Positions 15,519 through 23,884 of a DNA stretch of 64,000 nucleotides are shown here, piece by piece. Under the pieces are notes generated by a model, which saw nothing but the letters and a program-made list of their open reading frames with translations, ran no database searches and was not told the DNA's origin. The stretch comes from Roseiarcus sp963809245 (GTDB lineage Bacteria > Pseudomonadota > Alphaproteobacteria > Rhizobiales > Beijerinckiaceae): assembly GCA_963809245.1 (NCBI GenBank), contig CAWEIU010000012.1, positions 620,001 through 684,000 on the forward strand. The letters are read 5' to 3'. How positions within the stretch are numbered: the first letter of the stretch is position 1; each line of letters opens with the position of its first letter. Position numbers and translations under genes: made by a program.

Positions 15519-15779
15519 ATGAACGAAGACATCGTCGCCAGCGGAGAGGAGGTCAACTCAGGCCACCTCAAGGCTTTCATCGAACGCATCGAACGGCTCG
15601 AGGAAGAAAAGAAGGCGATCGCAGACGACATCAAGGACGTCTACGCCGAGGCCAAGGGCAATGGCTTCGACGTCAAGATCATCCGCAAGATCGTCTCGCT
15701 GCGCAAACAGGATCGCGACAAGCGTCGTGAGGAAGAGGAAATTCTCGAGCTCTATCTCGCCGCCCTCGGCATGAACTGA
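15519..15779 (+). CDS. gapR: GapR family nucleoid-associated protein (DUF2312)
   Basis: An 86-residue DUF2312 protein: a coiled-coil rich HLKAFIERIERLEEEKKAIADDIKDVYAEAK (about 16-46) followed by GNGFDVKIIRKIVSLRK (about 48-64) and a charged helix. In Caulobacter this family member, GapR, binds overtwisted AT-rich DNA ahead of replication and transcription. The length and all conserved positions fit. It follows the N-formylglutamate amidohydrolase gene, a neighbour pair common in the order. Confidence 0.93.
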   Translation: MNEDIVASGEEVNSGHLKAFIERIERLEEEKKAIADDIKDVYAEAKGNGFDVKIIRKIVSLRKQDRDKRREEEEILELYLAALGMN

Positions 15780-15825
15780 AGGTGCGCCTTGGCGCGGCTC
15801 AATTCCACAAAGCAAGGTGAAGGTC

Positions 15826-16527
15826 ATGACGGTTCAAAGCGCGCAACACAGCAGTCCCGAGGCGCTTAGCCCCGAAGGAGCCCGCATTGCGGACGCTTTC
15901 ACGGCGTCGATCGCGGCGCGCCAGACCTTCGACACGCCTTACCGCCATTATCTGATCGAGAACGTTTTCCCCGCGGACGTCTCGCAGGAGCTGGCCGATC
16001 TGCCGTTCGCCGCGCCCGTGCTCAACGGGCTTTCCGGCAAGCGCGAGCTGCACAACGACCAGCGCACCTATTTCGACGCCGCCGGGGTCGAGCGCTTTCC
16101 CGTTATGCGCGGCGTCGCCGAGGCGCTACAAAGCAGGAAAATCACCCGTCTGATCCGCGACGCCTTCGACGCGCCGATCGACGACACCTTCCTGCGGCTC
16201 GAATATGCGCAGGACATCGACGGCTTCTGGCTCGAGCCCCATACCGATCTGGGCGTGAAGAAGTTCACCTGCCTGATCTATCTCTCCGACGGCCCCGGCC
16301 ACGACAAGCTCGGCACCGACATCTACTCGGATCGCGACCGCCACTTCGGCTCCTCGCCCTTCAAGCGCGGCGGCGCGATGGTCTTTGTGCCCGGCGACAA
16401 CACCTGGCACGGCTTCGTCAAGCGCCCGATCGAGGGCGTGCGCCGCTCGGTGATCCTTAACTATGTGACGCACGACTGGCGCGCCCGCGAGCAGCTTTCG
16501 TATCCGGAGCAGCCCGTCAGGGTTTAA
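15826..16527 (+). CDS. 2-oxoglutarate/Fe(II)-dependent oxygenase
   Basis: A 233-residue oxygenase of the 2OG-Fe(II) superfamily. The iron ligands are the HTD of LEPHTDLGVKKFTCLIYL (about 128-145) and a distal His in DNTWHGF (about 184-190); the 2OG-binding Arg is in RRSVILNYV (about 200-208). The fold resembles prolyl-hydroxylase-like or SM-20 proteins; the substrate is unknown. ATG at 15826 is preferred because AAGGTGAAGG is upstream of it; a GTG 9 bases earlier is within that ribosome site. Confidence 0.85.
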   Translation: MTVQSAQHSSPEALSPEGARIADAFTASIAARQTFDTPYRHYLIENVFPADVSQELADLPFAAPVLNGLSGKRELHNDQRTYFDAAGVERFPVMRGVAEALQSRKITRLIRDAFDAPIDDTFLRLEYAQDIDGFWLEPHTDLGVKKFTCLIYLSDGPGHDKLGTDIYSDRDRHFGSSPFKRGGAMVFVPGDNTWHGFVKRPIEGVRRSVILNYVTHDWRAREQLSYPEQPVRV

Positions 16528-16535
16528 GGTTTATC

Positions 16536-16570
16536 GCGTGAATGGCTGGCTTTTCGGCCGCTATTCACGC
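16536..16570. terminator. Long hairpin after the oxygenase gene
   Basis: GCGTGAAT (16536-16543) pairs with ATTCACGC (16563-16570), and the inner GGC/GGC and GCC/GCT parts extend the stem around a TTTTC loop. It starts 9 bases past the oxygenase stop. There is no clear T-run after it, so it may end transcription with Rho or protect the 3' end. The remaining gap to hisB shows nothing else I can name. Confidence 0.45.
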
Positions 16571-16716
16571 ATTGTTCCTGCCAGTTATTGGTCCTCCGGC
16601 AGGCTGTGAGGGTCCCGCCGGCGCATCTTGCCAGCGCCATCTGCTTCCCGCCGGTGGCCAAGCCGCGCTAGGCTTGCTATCACCCCGCCCAATTCTTAGT
16701 CATCCAAGGGCAGACC

Positions 16717-17304
16717 ATGCGCAAGGGCGCCGTTTCGCGCAAGACCAACGAGACCGGGATCGAGGTCGAGGTCGACCTCGACGGCTCGGGCACGTCGGAT
16801 GTCTCGACGGGGGTCGGGTTCTTCGACCACATGCTCGATCAGCTCGCCCGCCACTCGCTGGTCGACATGAAGATTCGCGCGCAAGGCGACCGTCATGTCG
16901 ACGACCACCACACGGTCGAAGACGTCGGCATCGCGCTGGGCCAGGCGCTCCGCGAGGCGATCGGCGACAAGCGCGGCGTCACTCGCTACGCCGACTGCCT
17001 GCTGCCGATGGACGAGACGCTGACGCGCGTCGCGCTCGATATTTCCGGCCGGCCCTTCCTCGTCTTCCGCACCGAGTTTCCCACGGAGAAGATCGGAACC
17101 TTCGACACTCAACTGGTGCGCGAGTTCTTCCAGGCGCTCAGCGTCCACGGCGGGATCACGCTGCATATCGAGACGCTGTACGGCGCCAACAGCCACCACA
17201 TCGCCGAATCCTGTTTCAAGGGCGTCGCCCGGGCGCTTGGCGCCGCCCTTGCAGTCGACCCACGGCAGGCTGCGCGGATTCCTTCCACCAAGGGCGCCCT
17301 GTAA
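16717..17304 (+). CDS. hisB: Imidazoleglycerol-phosphate dehydratase
   Basis: A 195-residue enzyme of histidine synthesis, converting imidazole glycerol phosphate to imidazole acetol phosphate. The metal-binding repeats are visible: FFDHMLDQLARHS (about 36-48), DDHHTVEDVG (about 66-75), and the second-half counterparts FFQALSVHGGITLH and NSHHIAES (about 164-171). Normal length. It is the first gene of a his cluster transcribed toward hisF. Confidence 0.97.
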   Translation: MRKGAVSRKTNETGIEVEVDLDGSGTSDVSTGVGFFDHMLDQLARHSLVDMKIRAQGDRHVDDHHTVEDVGIALGQALREAIGDKRGVTRYADCLLPMDETLTRVALDISGRPFLVFRTEFPTEKIGTFDTQLVREFFQALSVHGGITLHIETLYGANSHHIAESCFKGVARALGAALAVDPRQAARIPSTKGAL

Positions 17305-17349
17305 ATCACGATGGCATAGGGAGGCCGCCTCGACCGGCGGCCGAAGCGA

Positions 17350-17823
17350 ATGGCGATCTATGCGGTGCATTGTCCGGACGGGGAAGCCGATCAGGCGGCG
17401 GCGTTCGACCGCGCGCGCTTGGTGAAGCTCGGATTCTCCTGGGGCGCATTCCTGTTCGGGCCGGTCTGGGCGCTCGCCCATCGGCTGTGGCGTCCGTTGG
17501 CGGCGTTCATCGTCGGCGCCGTCGTGCTTGGCTATCTGATAACGATCGGCGTCATCGGGACCGGGGCCGCCGTTGGGCTTTACATCCTCTATGCGCTCTA
17601 CCTCGGCATCGAAGGTCGGGCCCTCCTCGAAGCGGCGCTGGCGCGTCGCGGGCAGCCGCTGGCCGACATCGTTTGCGCGGCGGACCGCTCGACTGCGGAA
17701 CGCGCCTTTTTCGAGCGCGGCCTGCAGCAGGCGCCGGCCCGTTCGGCTCCGCCTTCGGGGCGGCCGCCGCAAGGCGCGCCGCCGCCGCAGGTGCTCGGCC
17801 TCTTTCCGGAGGCTCACCGCTGA
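17350..17823 (+). CDS. DUF2628 membrane protein
   Basis: A 157-residue protein. DUF2628 region: LVKLGFSWGAFLFGPVWALAHRLW (about 25-48), followed by two hydrophobic segments (about 49-68 and 72-92) and a proline-rich C-terminal tail (about 128-150). Its function is unknown. It lies between hisB and hisH, where a DUF2628 gene is often found in this bacterial order, so it travels with the his genes without obvious reason. Confidence 0.87.
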   Translation: MAIYAVHCPDGEADQAAAFDRARLVKLGFSWGAFLFGPVWALAHRLWRPLAAFIVGAVVLGYLITIGVIGTGAAVGLYILYALYLGIEGRALLEAALARRGQPLADIVCAADRSTAERAFFERGLQQAPARSAPPSGRPPQGAPPPQVLGLFPEAHR

Positions 17824-17824
17824 C

Positions 17825-18475
17825 ATGAGCGTCGCCATCGTCGACTACGGCTCGGGGAACCTGCATTCCGCGCACAAGGCCTTCGAGCGCGCCGCGCGCG
17901 AGGCGGGGCTGAGCCGCGAAGTCATGGTCACCAGCCGTCCCGAGGTCGTCGCGCGCGCCGAGCACGTCGTGCTGCCCGGCGTCGGGGCCTTCGCGGACTG
18001 CCGACGCGGCCTCGGCGCCGTTCCGGGGATGCTCCAGGCGCTCGAAGAGGCGGTGCGCGGCCGAGGCCGGCCCTTCCTCGGCATCTGCGTCGGGATGCAG
18101 TTGATGGCCTCGCGCGGACTCGAGCACGAGACCGTCGCCGGCCTCGACTGGATCCGCGGCGACGTTGCGCCGATCCTTCCCGAGGACCCGGGCCTGAAGA
18201 TCCCGCACATGGGCTGGAACACGCTTGCCGTGAAGCGCGCCCATCCCGCGCTCGACGGCGTCGCGACGGGCGAGGGTGGCCTGCACGCCTATTTCGTCCA
18301 TTCCTACCAGCTTTATCCCGCCGATCCCGCGGATGTCGTCGCCGCCGCCGATTACGGCGGGCCGATCACCGCGATCGTCGCTCGCGACAATTTGATCGGA
18401 ACGCAATTCCACCCCGAGAAGAGCCAAAAGCTCGGCCTGGCCCTGATCGCCAATTTTTTGAAGTGGCGCCCGTGA
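17825..18475 (+). CDS. hisH: Imidazole glycerol phosphate synthase, glutaminase subunit
   Basis: A 216-residue class I glutamine amidotransferase that supplies ammonia to HisF. The catalytic triad is present: C88 in FLGICVGMQLM, H196 and E198 in QFHPEKSQ. The start MSVAIVDYGSGNLHS is standard, beginning 2 bases after the DUF2628 stop. The hisA GTG overlaps its stop. Confidence 0.97.
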   Translation: MSVAIVDYGSGNLHSAHKAFERAAREAGLSREVMVTSRPEVVARAEHVVLPGVGAFADCRRGLGAVPGMLQALEEAVRGRGRPFLGICVGMQLMASRGLEHETVAGLDWIRGDVAPILPEDPGLKIPHMGWNTLAVKRAHPALDGVATGEGGLHAYFVHSYQLYPADPADVVAAADYGGPITAIVARDNLIGTQFHPEKSQKLGLALIANFLKWRP

Positions 18476-19215
18476 TCCTCTTTCCGGCAATCGACCTCAA
18501 AAGCGGCGAGTGCGTCCGCCTCGTGCGCGGCGACATGGCGCAGGCGACCGTTTTCAACCGCGATCCCGCCGATCAGGCGCGCGCCTTCGCGTCGCAAGGT
18601 TTCGAGTGGCTGCATGTCGTCGACCTCGACGGCGCCTTCGCGGGCAAGCCGATGAACGCCGCGGCGGTCGAGCGCATCCTCGCCAGCGTGACGCTGAAGG
18701 TGCAACTCGGCGGCGGCGTGCGCGATATGAAGACGGTGAACGGCTGGCTCGAAAAGGGGGTCGCTCGCGTCATCATCGGCACCGCGGCGGTCGAGGATCC
18801 CGCTTTCGTTCAAGAGGCCGCTCGGCTCTACCCGAACCGCATCGCGGTCGGCATCGACGCGCGCGACAGCCGCGTCGCGGTGGACGGCTGGGCCAAGACG
18901 TCCGACATTTCCGCGCTCGACCTCGGGCGCCGGTTCGAGGACGCTGGCGTCGCTGCGCTCATCTACACCGACATCAGCCGCGACGGCGTCTTGCAGGGCC
19001 TCAACATCGCCGCCACCGTCGCGCTCGCGGAGGCGGTCGACATTCCCGTCATCGCCTCAGGCGGCCTCGCCTCGATCGACGACGTTCAACGCCTGCTCGA
19101 GCCCGATTGCGCGCGCCTCGCCGGCGCCATCAGCGGCCGGGCGCTCTACGACGGCCGTCTCGATCCGCGCGAAGCGCTGGCGCTGATCCGCGACCGGGAG
19201 CTCGGCCATGCTTAA
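18472..19215 (+). CDS. hisA: ProFAR isomerase
   Basis: A 247-residue (beta/alpha)8 barrel that isomerises ProFAR to PRFAR. The catalytic D8 is in MILFPAIDLKSG and the second Asp in YTDISRDG (about 163-170); phosphate loops GGGVRDM and ASGGLAS are intact. GTG at 18472, overlapping the hisH stop, gives the standard N-terminus; a GTG 9 bases upstream is also in frame. Confidence 0.96.
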   Translation: MILFPAIDLKSGECVRLVRGDMAQATVFNRDPADQARAFASQGFEWLHVVDLDGAFAGKPMNAAAVERILASVTLKVQLGGGVRDMKTVNGWLEKGVARVIIGTAAVEDPAFVQEAARLYPNRIAVGIDARDSRVAVDGWAKTSDISALDLGRRFEDAGVAALIYTDISRDGVLQGLNIAATVALAEAVDIPVIASGGLASIDDVQRLLEPDCARLAGAISGRALYDGRLDPREALALIRDRELGHA

Positions 19216-19969
19216 GGCTCGGCTGATTCCCTGCCTCGACGTGAAGGACGGACGCGTCGTCAAAGGCGTCAACTTCGTCGATTTGCGCGACGCGGGCGAT
19301 CCCGTCCAGTGCGCGATCGCCTATGACGAGGCGGGCGCGGACGAACTGTGCTTCCTTGATATCGCCGCCACGCACGAAAATCGCGGCACTTTGATCGACG
19401 TGGTGCGCCGCACCGCCGAGGTCTGCTTCATGCCGCTGACGGTCGGCGGCGGCGTGCGCACGACCGAGGACATTCGCAACCTCCTGCTCGCCGGAGCCGA
19501 CAAGGTCTCGATCAATTCCGCCGCCGTGGCGGACCGCCGCATCGTTCGCGCGGCGGCGGAGAAATTCGGCAGCCAGTGCGTCGTCGTCGCGATCGACGCC
19601 AAGCAGGTCTCCTCAGGGCGCTGGGAGATCTTCACCCATGGCGGGCGGCGGCCGACCGGCATCGACGCCGTCGACTTCGCACGCGAAGTCGCCGCGCTTG
19701 GCGCCGGCGAGATCCTGCTGACGTCGATGGATCGCGACGGGGCCAAGATCGGTTTCGACATCGCCCTGACCCGCGCGGTCGCCGACGCGGTGGCGATCCC
19801 GGTGATCGCCTCGGGCGGCGTCGGCGCGCTCGACCACCTCGTCGCCGGCGTCGTCGAGGGCCACGCCAGCGCCGCGCTCGCGGCCTCGATCTTCCATTTC
19901 GGCGAATTCACCATCCGCGAGGCCAAGCAACACATGGCCGCGGCGGGCGTTGCGATGCGGATGGACTAA
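19208..19969 (+). CDS. hisF: Imidazole glycerol phosphate synthase, cyclase subunit
   Basis: A 253-residue barrel enzyme that forms imidazole glycerol phosphate and AICAR from PRFAR and ammonia from HisH. D11 lies in LIPCLDVKDGRVVKGVNF and the second catalytic Asp in LTSMDRDG (about 176-183). It overlaps hisA by 8 bases. In relatives hisE often comes next; here the next item is a palindromic repeat, so hisE must be elsewhere. Confidence 0.97.
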   Translation: MLKARLIPCLDVKDGRVVKGVNFVDLRDAGDPVQCAIAYDEAGADELCFLDIAATHENRGTLIDVVRRTAEVCFMPLTVGGGVRTTEDIRNLLLAGADKVSINSAAVADRRIVRAAAEKFGSQCVVVAIDAKQVSSGRWEIFTHGGRRPTGIDAVDFAREVAALGAGEILLTSMDRDGAKIGFDIALTRAVADAVAIPVIASGGVGALDHLVAGVVEGHASAALAASIFHFGEFTIREAKQHMAAAGVAMRMD

Positions 19970-19970
19970 C

Positions 19971-20064
19971 CGTCATCGCGAGCGCAAGCGGAGCGATCCA
20001 GCGGCGCCGCTCCTGCAAGCGGAGGCAAGGATTGCTTCGTCGCTTCGCTCCTCGCAATGACGGC
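19971..20064. repeat. Dispersed palindromic repeat, second copy
   Basis: Starts CCGTCATCGCGAGCGCAAGCG and ends TCGCTTCGCTCCTCGCAATGACGG; it belongs to the same family as 11481-11575. It lies between convergent hisF and the SCO1-like gene and probably marks the end of the his transcript. Confidence 0.8.
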
Positions 20065-20094
20065 CGAGGGCGACGAACGCTCGAAGCCGTTCGT

Positions 20095-20706
20095 TCACAG
20101 ATACGCCGACAATTCCTTCGCGACGTCCTCGGGCGGCCGGTCGAGATTGAGCGCCTCGACGAAACTCCCCTTGGCGTCCATCAGATAGACGATGGAGGAG
20201 TGGTCCATCGAATAGCCGCCGTTCGCCTGCGCCTCGCCTTTGCGCGCATAGACGCGATAGCCCTTTTCGGCGGCGGCGATTTGTTCCGATGTGCCCGAGA
20301 GGCCGACGACGCGGGAATCGAAGCTGCTGACGTAATCGGCCATCGAGGCCGGCGTGTCGCGCGCGGGATCGACGGTGATGAACAGCGCGCGGATCGGCTT
20401 GTCCGGCATCTTGCGCAGCACGTCCGAGATCTGCGCCAGGGTCGTCGGGCAGACGTCGGGGCAATGGGTGTAGCCGAAATAGACCAGGAACGGATGGCCC
20501 TTGAGGTCGGCGTCGGTCAGCGTCTTGCCGTCGCCGGTCTGAAGCGTGAACGGCCCGCCGATCAGGGCGGCGGTCGCGTTCCGACCCGGGGTCACGGCGA
20601 TCCAGAGGCCAGAGCCGATCAGAACCGCCAACGCTAGGCCGATCGCCAAGGAGCGTAACTGGCCGCCCGGCCCGGAGAATTTGCCGCTCGCTTTGGCTTT
20701 GCTCAA
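20095..20706 (-). CDS. SCO1/SenC family copper protein
   Basis: A 203-residue membrane-anchored thioredoxin-fold protein. It has one N-terminal transmembrane helix (about 20-38) and the copper motif HCPDVC (C82 and C86) in YFGYTHCPDVCPTTLAQI. The third ligand His is in GYSMDHSSIVYLMD near the C-terminus. Members deliver copper to or maintain thiols of the CuA site of cytochrome oxidase. It is divergent from the LysR-type gene; no oxidase genes are in the window. Confidence 0.92.
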   Translation of the reverse strand: MSKAKASGKFSGPGGQLRSLAIGLALAVLIGSGLWIAVTPGRNATAALIGGPFTLQTGDGKTLTDADLKGHPFLVYFGYTHCPDVCPTTLAQISDVLRKMPDKPIRALFITVDPARDTPASMADYVSSFDSRVVGLSGTSEQIAAAEKGYRVYARKGEAQANGGYSMDHSSIVYLMDAKGSFVEALNLDRPPEDVAKELSAYL

Positions 20707-20754
20707 AGTCGGTCTCCTTCAAAGGCCGATGCTGGATAGCGCTTCGGCCCGCCG

Positions 20755-20789
20755 CCGGCAATCGATAGACGTAGGCTATCGTCTGCCGG
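20755..20789. promoter_or_regulatory. Extended dyad upstream of the LysR gene, candidate operator
   Basis: A symmetric element: CCGGCA, 2 bases, CGATAG, 7 bases, CTATCG, 2 bases, TGCCGG. Both half-site pairs are perfect inverted repeats. The core ATAG-N7-CTAT fits the T-N11-A rule of LysR-type sites. It lies 23 bases before the regulator start and 49 bases before the divergent SCO1-like gene start. The same core recurs at 21730-21748. Confidence 0.75.
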
Positions 20790-20811
20790 ACGCCGGGGCT
20801 AGATTGCGGCC

Positions 20812-21735
20812 ATGGTGGTCCGACAATTGGAATATCTTGTGGCGTTGGCGCGCGAAAAGCATTTCGGCCGCGCGGCCGACGCGTGCCATGTGACGCAGCC
20901 GACGCTTTCCGCCGGCATCCGCCAGCTCGAAGAGCATCTGGGCGCGCCGATCGTCGAACGGGGCAATCGCTATGTCGGCCTGACGCCCCAGGGCCGGCTC
21001 GCGCTGGAGCACGCCCACCGTATCCTCGCCGAGGCCGAGGCCATGCGCCGGGATATCGAGGAACTCGGCAAGGGCCTTACCGGCCGGTTGCGGCTCGGCG
21101 CCGTTCCGACCGCGCTGCCAATCCTCTCGCATCTGACGACGCCCTTCATCGCCCGCTATCCCAGCGTGACCGTGACGTCGCTTTCCCTCACTTCGCAGGA
21201 GATTCAGCGGCGGCTGGAGGATTTCGAGCTCGACGTCGGCCTCACCTATCTCGACAACGAACCGCTCGAGCACATGAAGGCAAAGCCGGTCTACGAGGAG
21301 GACTATGTCTTCCTCACGCCGCTCACGAGTCCCTTCGCCGATCGGCGGACGATCTCCTGGAAGGAGGCCGCCGAAGCCCCGCTGTGCCTGCTGACGCCCG
21401 ATATGCAGAACCGCCGCATCGTCGACGGCGTCTTTCGCTCGGTCGGCGCGACGCCGCAGCCGTCGGTGGAGACAAACTCCATTTTCGACCTCGTTTCGCA
21501 CGCCAGCGCCGGGCGCTGTTCGTCGATCGTGCCGCGGCAGCTGCTGCGCATCCTCGGCGAGCCGCGCAACACGCGCGCCCTCGAACTCGTCGAGCCGACC
21601 GCGCGGCGGACCATCGGCCTGATCATGGCGGATCGGGAACCGCCGTCGCCCTTGGCGCGCAAGCTTTTCGCCATGGAGCACGAGGCTGACCTCGACGCGC
21701 TCGTGGAAGCGCCGCTGGGGCAGATAAGTCGATAG
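20812..21735 (+). CDS. LysR-type regulator, probable FdsR
   Basis: A 307-residue transcription regulator. Its N-terminal winged helix-turn-helix is standard: RQLEYLVALAREKHFGRAADACHVTQPTLSAGIRQLEEHLG (about 4-44). The effector domain (about 92-295) begins LRLGAVPTALPILSHL. It lacks the redox Cys pair of OxyR, although its site resembles the OxyR core. It lies directly upstream of and in the same direction as fdsG, as in other fds loci with a LysR activator. Its stop codon TAG is inside the operator-like dyad at 21730-21748. Effector is likely formate or a related C1 metabolite (inference). Confidence 0.85.
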   Translation: MVVRQLEYLVALAREKHFGRAADACHVTQPTLSAGIRQLEEHLGAPIVERGNRYVGLTPQGRLALEHAHRILAEAEAMRRDIEELGKGLTGRLRLGAVPTALPILSHLTTPFIARYPSVTVTSLSLTSQEIQRRLEDFELDVGLTYLDNEPLEHMKAKPVYEEDYVFLTPLTSPFADRRTISWKEAAEAPLCLLTPDMQNRRIVDGVFRSVGATPQPSVETNSIFDLVSHASAGRCSSIVPRQLLRILGEPRNTRALELVEPTARRTIGLIMADREPPSPLARKLFAMEHEADLDALVEAPLGQISR

Positions 21736-21748
21736 AGGGTTTCTATCG
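21730..21748. promoter_or_regulatory. Second CGATAG-N7-CTATCG dyad, upstream of fdsG
   Basis: CGATAG (21730-21735) and CTATCG (21743-21748) with a 7-base spacer. The inverted repeat is identical in both arms to the core at 20763-20781. It overlaps the last two codons of the LysR gene and lies about 90 bases ahead of fdsG, where an activator site for the fds operon would be expected. Confidence 0.75.
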
Positions 21749-21835
21749 CCTCTTGCAAAACTTCGATTTGCGTCGACTCGTGGCGTAGGAGGATGCTGGG
21801 ATCAGGCGGCGGAGCCGCCCGATGGAGGCGATGAG

Positions 21836-22318
21836 ATGGATGGCCGAATGCCCTGGGACGAAGCCCAGGCGCGCGCCATGATCGCGGAGCGGAGCGCCGA
21901 ACCCGGCGCCGCGCTGCCGATACTGCACGCTTTGCAAGAGCGCTTCGGCTACGTCGACGACGCCGCGATCGCTCTCGTGGCGCAGGCTCTGAACCTTTCG
22001 AAGGCGGAGACGCTCGGCGTCGTCAGCTTCTATCACGACTTCCGCCGCGCGCCCGTCGATGGGGCGGTGCTCAAGCTGTGCCGCGCCGAATCGTGCCAGT
22101 CGCTCGGCTGTGAAGATCTGGTGGCGCATCTCGCCAAGGCGCACGGCGTCGCGGTCGACGCCGCCGAGGCAGGCGCGCCGCTCGTCGTCGAGACCGTCTA
22201 TTGCCTCGGCAATTGCGCGCTGTCGCCCGCCGCGCTGCTCGACGGCGAGCCGATCGGCAGGCTCGACGCCAAGGCGATCGACGACATCGTGGCGCAAAGC
22301 CGCGGAGAGGCGCGATGA
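21836..22318 (+). CDS. fdsG: NAD-dependent formate dehydrogenase, gamma subunit
   Basis: A 160-residue NuoE-like subunit with one [2Fe-2S] cluster held by C82, C87, C123 and C127 (LCRAESC and VYCLGNCALSP). The N-terminal helical region PILHALQERFGYVDDAA is typical. It passes electrons between FdsB and the rest of the complex. A GGAGG ribosome site precedes the ATG. A small perfect hairpin (GGCGGC-gga-GCCGCC, 21804-21818) lies in the leader. Its stop overlaps the fdsB ATG. Confidence 0.95.
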   Translation: MDGRMPWDEAQARAMIAERSAEPGAALPILHALQERFGYVDDAAIALVAQALNLSKAETLGVVSFYHDFRRAPVDGAVLKLCRAESCQSLGCEDLVAHLAKAHGVAVDAAEAGAPLVVETVYCLGNCALSPAALLDGEPIGRLDAKAIDDIVAQSRGEAR

Positions 22319-23875
22319 GCGCGCGCCTCATGATTCCCCGCCGATTCGGCCGCCATCTCGGTCGGCGCCAACAGAGTGGCGCAGGCGATCGCCGACGAGG
22401 CGGCCTCGCGCGGCGTCGCGCTGACCATCGTGCGCACCGGCTCGCGCGGCCTCTTCTGGCTCGAACCGATGATCGAGGTCGAGACGCCGCAGGGGCGCTT
22501 CGCCTACGGGCCGATCGCGCCTGGCGACGCTGCGTCGCTGTTCGAGGCGGATTTCCTCTCCGCCCGGCCTCATCCGAAGGCGCTCGGGCTCGTCGACGAC
22601 ATCCCCTACCTCAAGCGGCAGCAGCGGTTGATCTTTTCGCGCTGCGGCGTCGTCGATCCGCTGTCGCTCGACGACTATCGGCGGCATGGCGGCCTCGCCG
22701 GGCTCGAACGGGCGCTGGCTCTGGGTCCGGCCGCAACGATCGAGCAGGTCGTGGCGTCCGGCCTGCGAGGCCGGGGCGGCGCCGGCTTTCCCACGGGAAT
22801 TAAGTGGCGCACCGTCGCCGGGGCCACCGCCGACCAGAAATATGTCGTCTGCAACGCCGACGAAGGCGACAGCGGCACCTTCGCCGACCGGATGCTGCTG
22901 GAAGGCGATCCGTTCGTGCTGATCGAGGGCATGGCGATCGCGGCGCTGGCGGTCGGCGCGACGCGCGGCTACGTCTATATCCGCTCGGAATATCCGCACG
23001 CTTTCGCGACCTTTTCCGCGGCGCTTGCGCGGGCGCGCGCCGCCGGTCTGCTCGGGCCGGACATGCTGGGCTCGGGCCGCGCCTTCGACATCGAGGCTCG
23101 GCTCGGCGCCGGGGCCTATATCTGCGGCGAAGAGACGTCGTTGCTCGAAAGCCTCGAGGGCAAGCGCGGGCAGGTGCGCGTCAAGCCGCCGCTGCCCGCC
23201 CTTTCCGGCCTGTTCGGCAAGCCGACCGTCATCAACAATGTGTTGAGCTTCGCTTCGACGCCCTGGATTCTCGCCAACGGCGGCAAGGCTTACGCCGAAT
23301 ACGGCGTCGGCCGCTCGCGCGGCTCGCAGCCGTTCCAACTCGCGGGGAACGTCAAGCGCGGCGGCCTCGTCGAACTCGCCTTCGGCGCGACGATTCGCGA
23401 TCTCGTCGAGGATTTCGGCGGCGGGACGCGCACCGGCAGGCCCGTTCGCGCCGTGCAGGTCGGCGGCCCGCTCGGCGCCTACTTTCCGCGTAGAGTCTGC
23501 TCGATACGCCGCTCGACTACGAGGCGATGATCGCCGCCAAGGGCATGCTCGGCCACGGCGGGATCGTCGTCTTCGACGACAGCGTCGACATGGCGCGGCA
23601 GGCGCGCTTCGCCTTCGCGTTCTGCGCCGCCGAGAGCTGCGGCAAATGCACGCCGTGCCGCATCGGCTCGACGCGCGGCGCCGAGACGGTCGACAAGATC
23701 GTCGCTGGCCGCGACCGCCTGAAAAACATCGAACTTTTGCGCGATCTTTGCGAGGTGCTGACCGACGGGTCGCTGTGCGCGCTCGGCGGCCTGACGCCGC
23801 TGCCGGTGCTCAGCGCGCTCGATCATTTCGAGGAGGACTTCGCCGAACAGGCCGCCGAAAGCCGCGGCCGAATAG
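22315..23875 (+). pseudogene. fdsB: NAD-dependent formate dehydrogenase, beta subunit (frame breaks)
   Basis: A NuoF-like flavoprotein subunit with FMN, NAD site and [4Fe-4S] cluster, recognisable over its whole length but not in one frame. From ATG 22315 the start MSARLMIP is in one frame; an extra base near 22341 moves the rest (DSAAISVGANRVAQAIADE, then GLRGRGGAGFPTGIKW and ICGEETSLLESLEG) to the next frame up to GPLGAYFP. Near 23488-23495 the frame changes again, and LLDTPLDYEAMIAAKGM and the cluster motif ESCGKCTPCRIGS continue in the first frame. A third shift near 23850-23862 would give the natural end PKAAAE and TAG at 23873. Neighbouring genes are intact, so this is either a recent inactivation or a sequence-quality problem at this spot. 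Confidence 0.85.
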
Positions 23876-23884
23876 GAGATTCCG

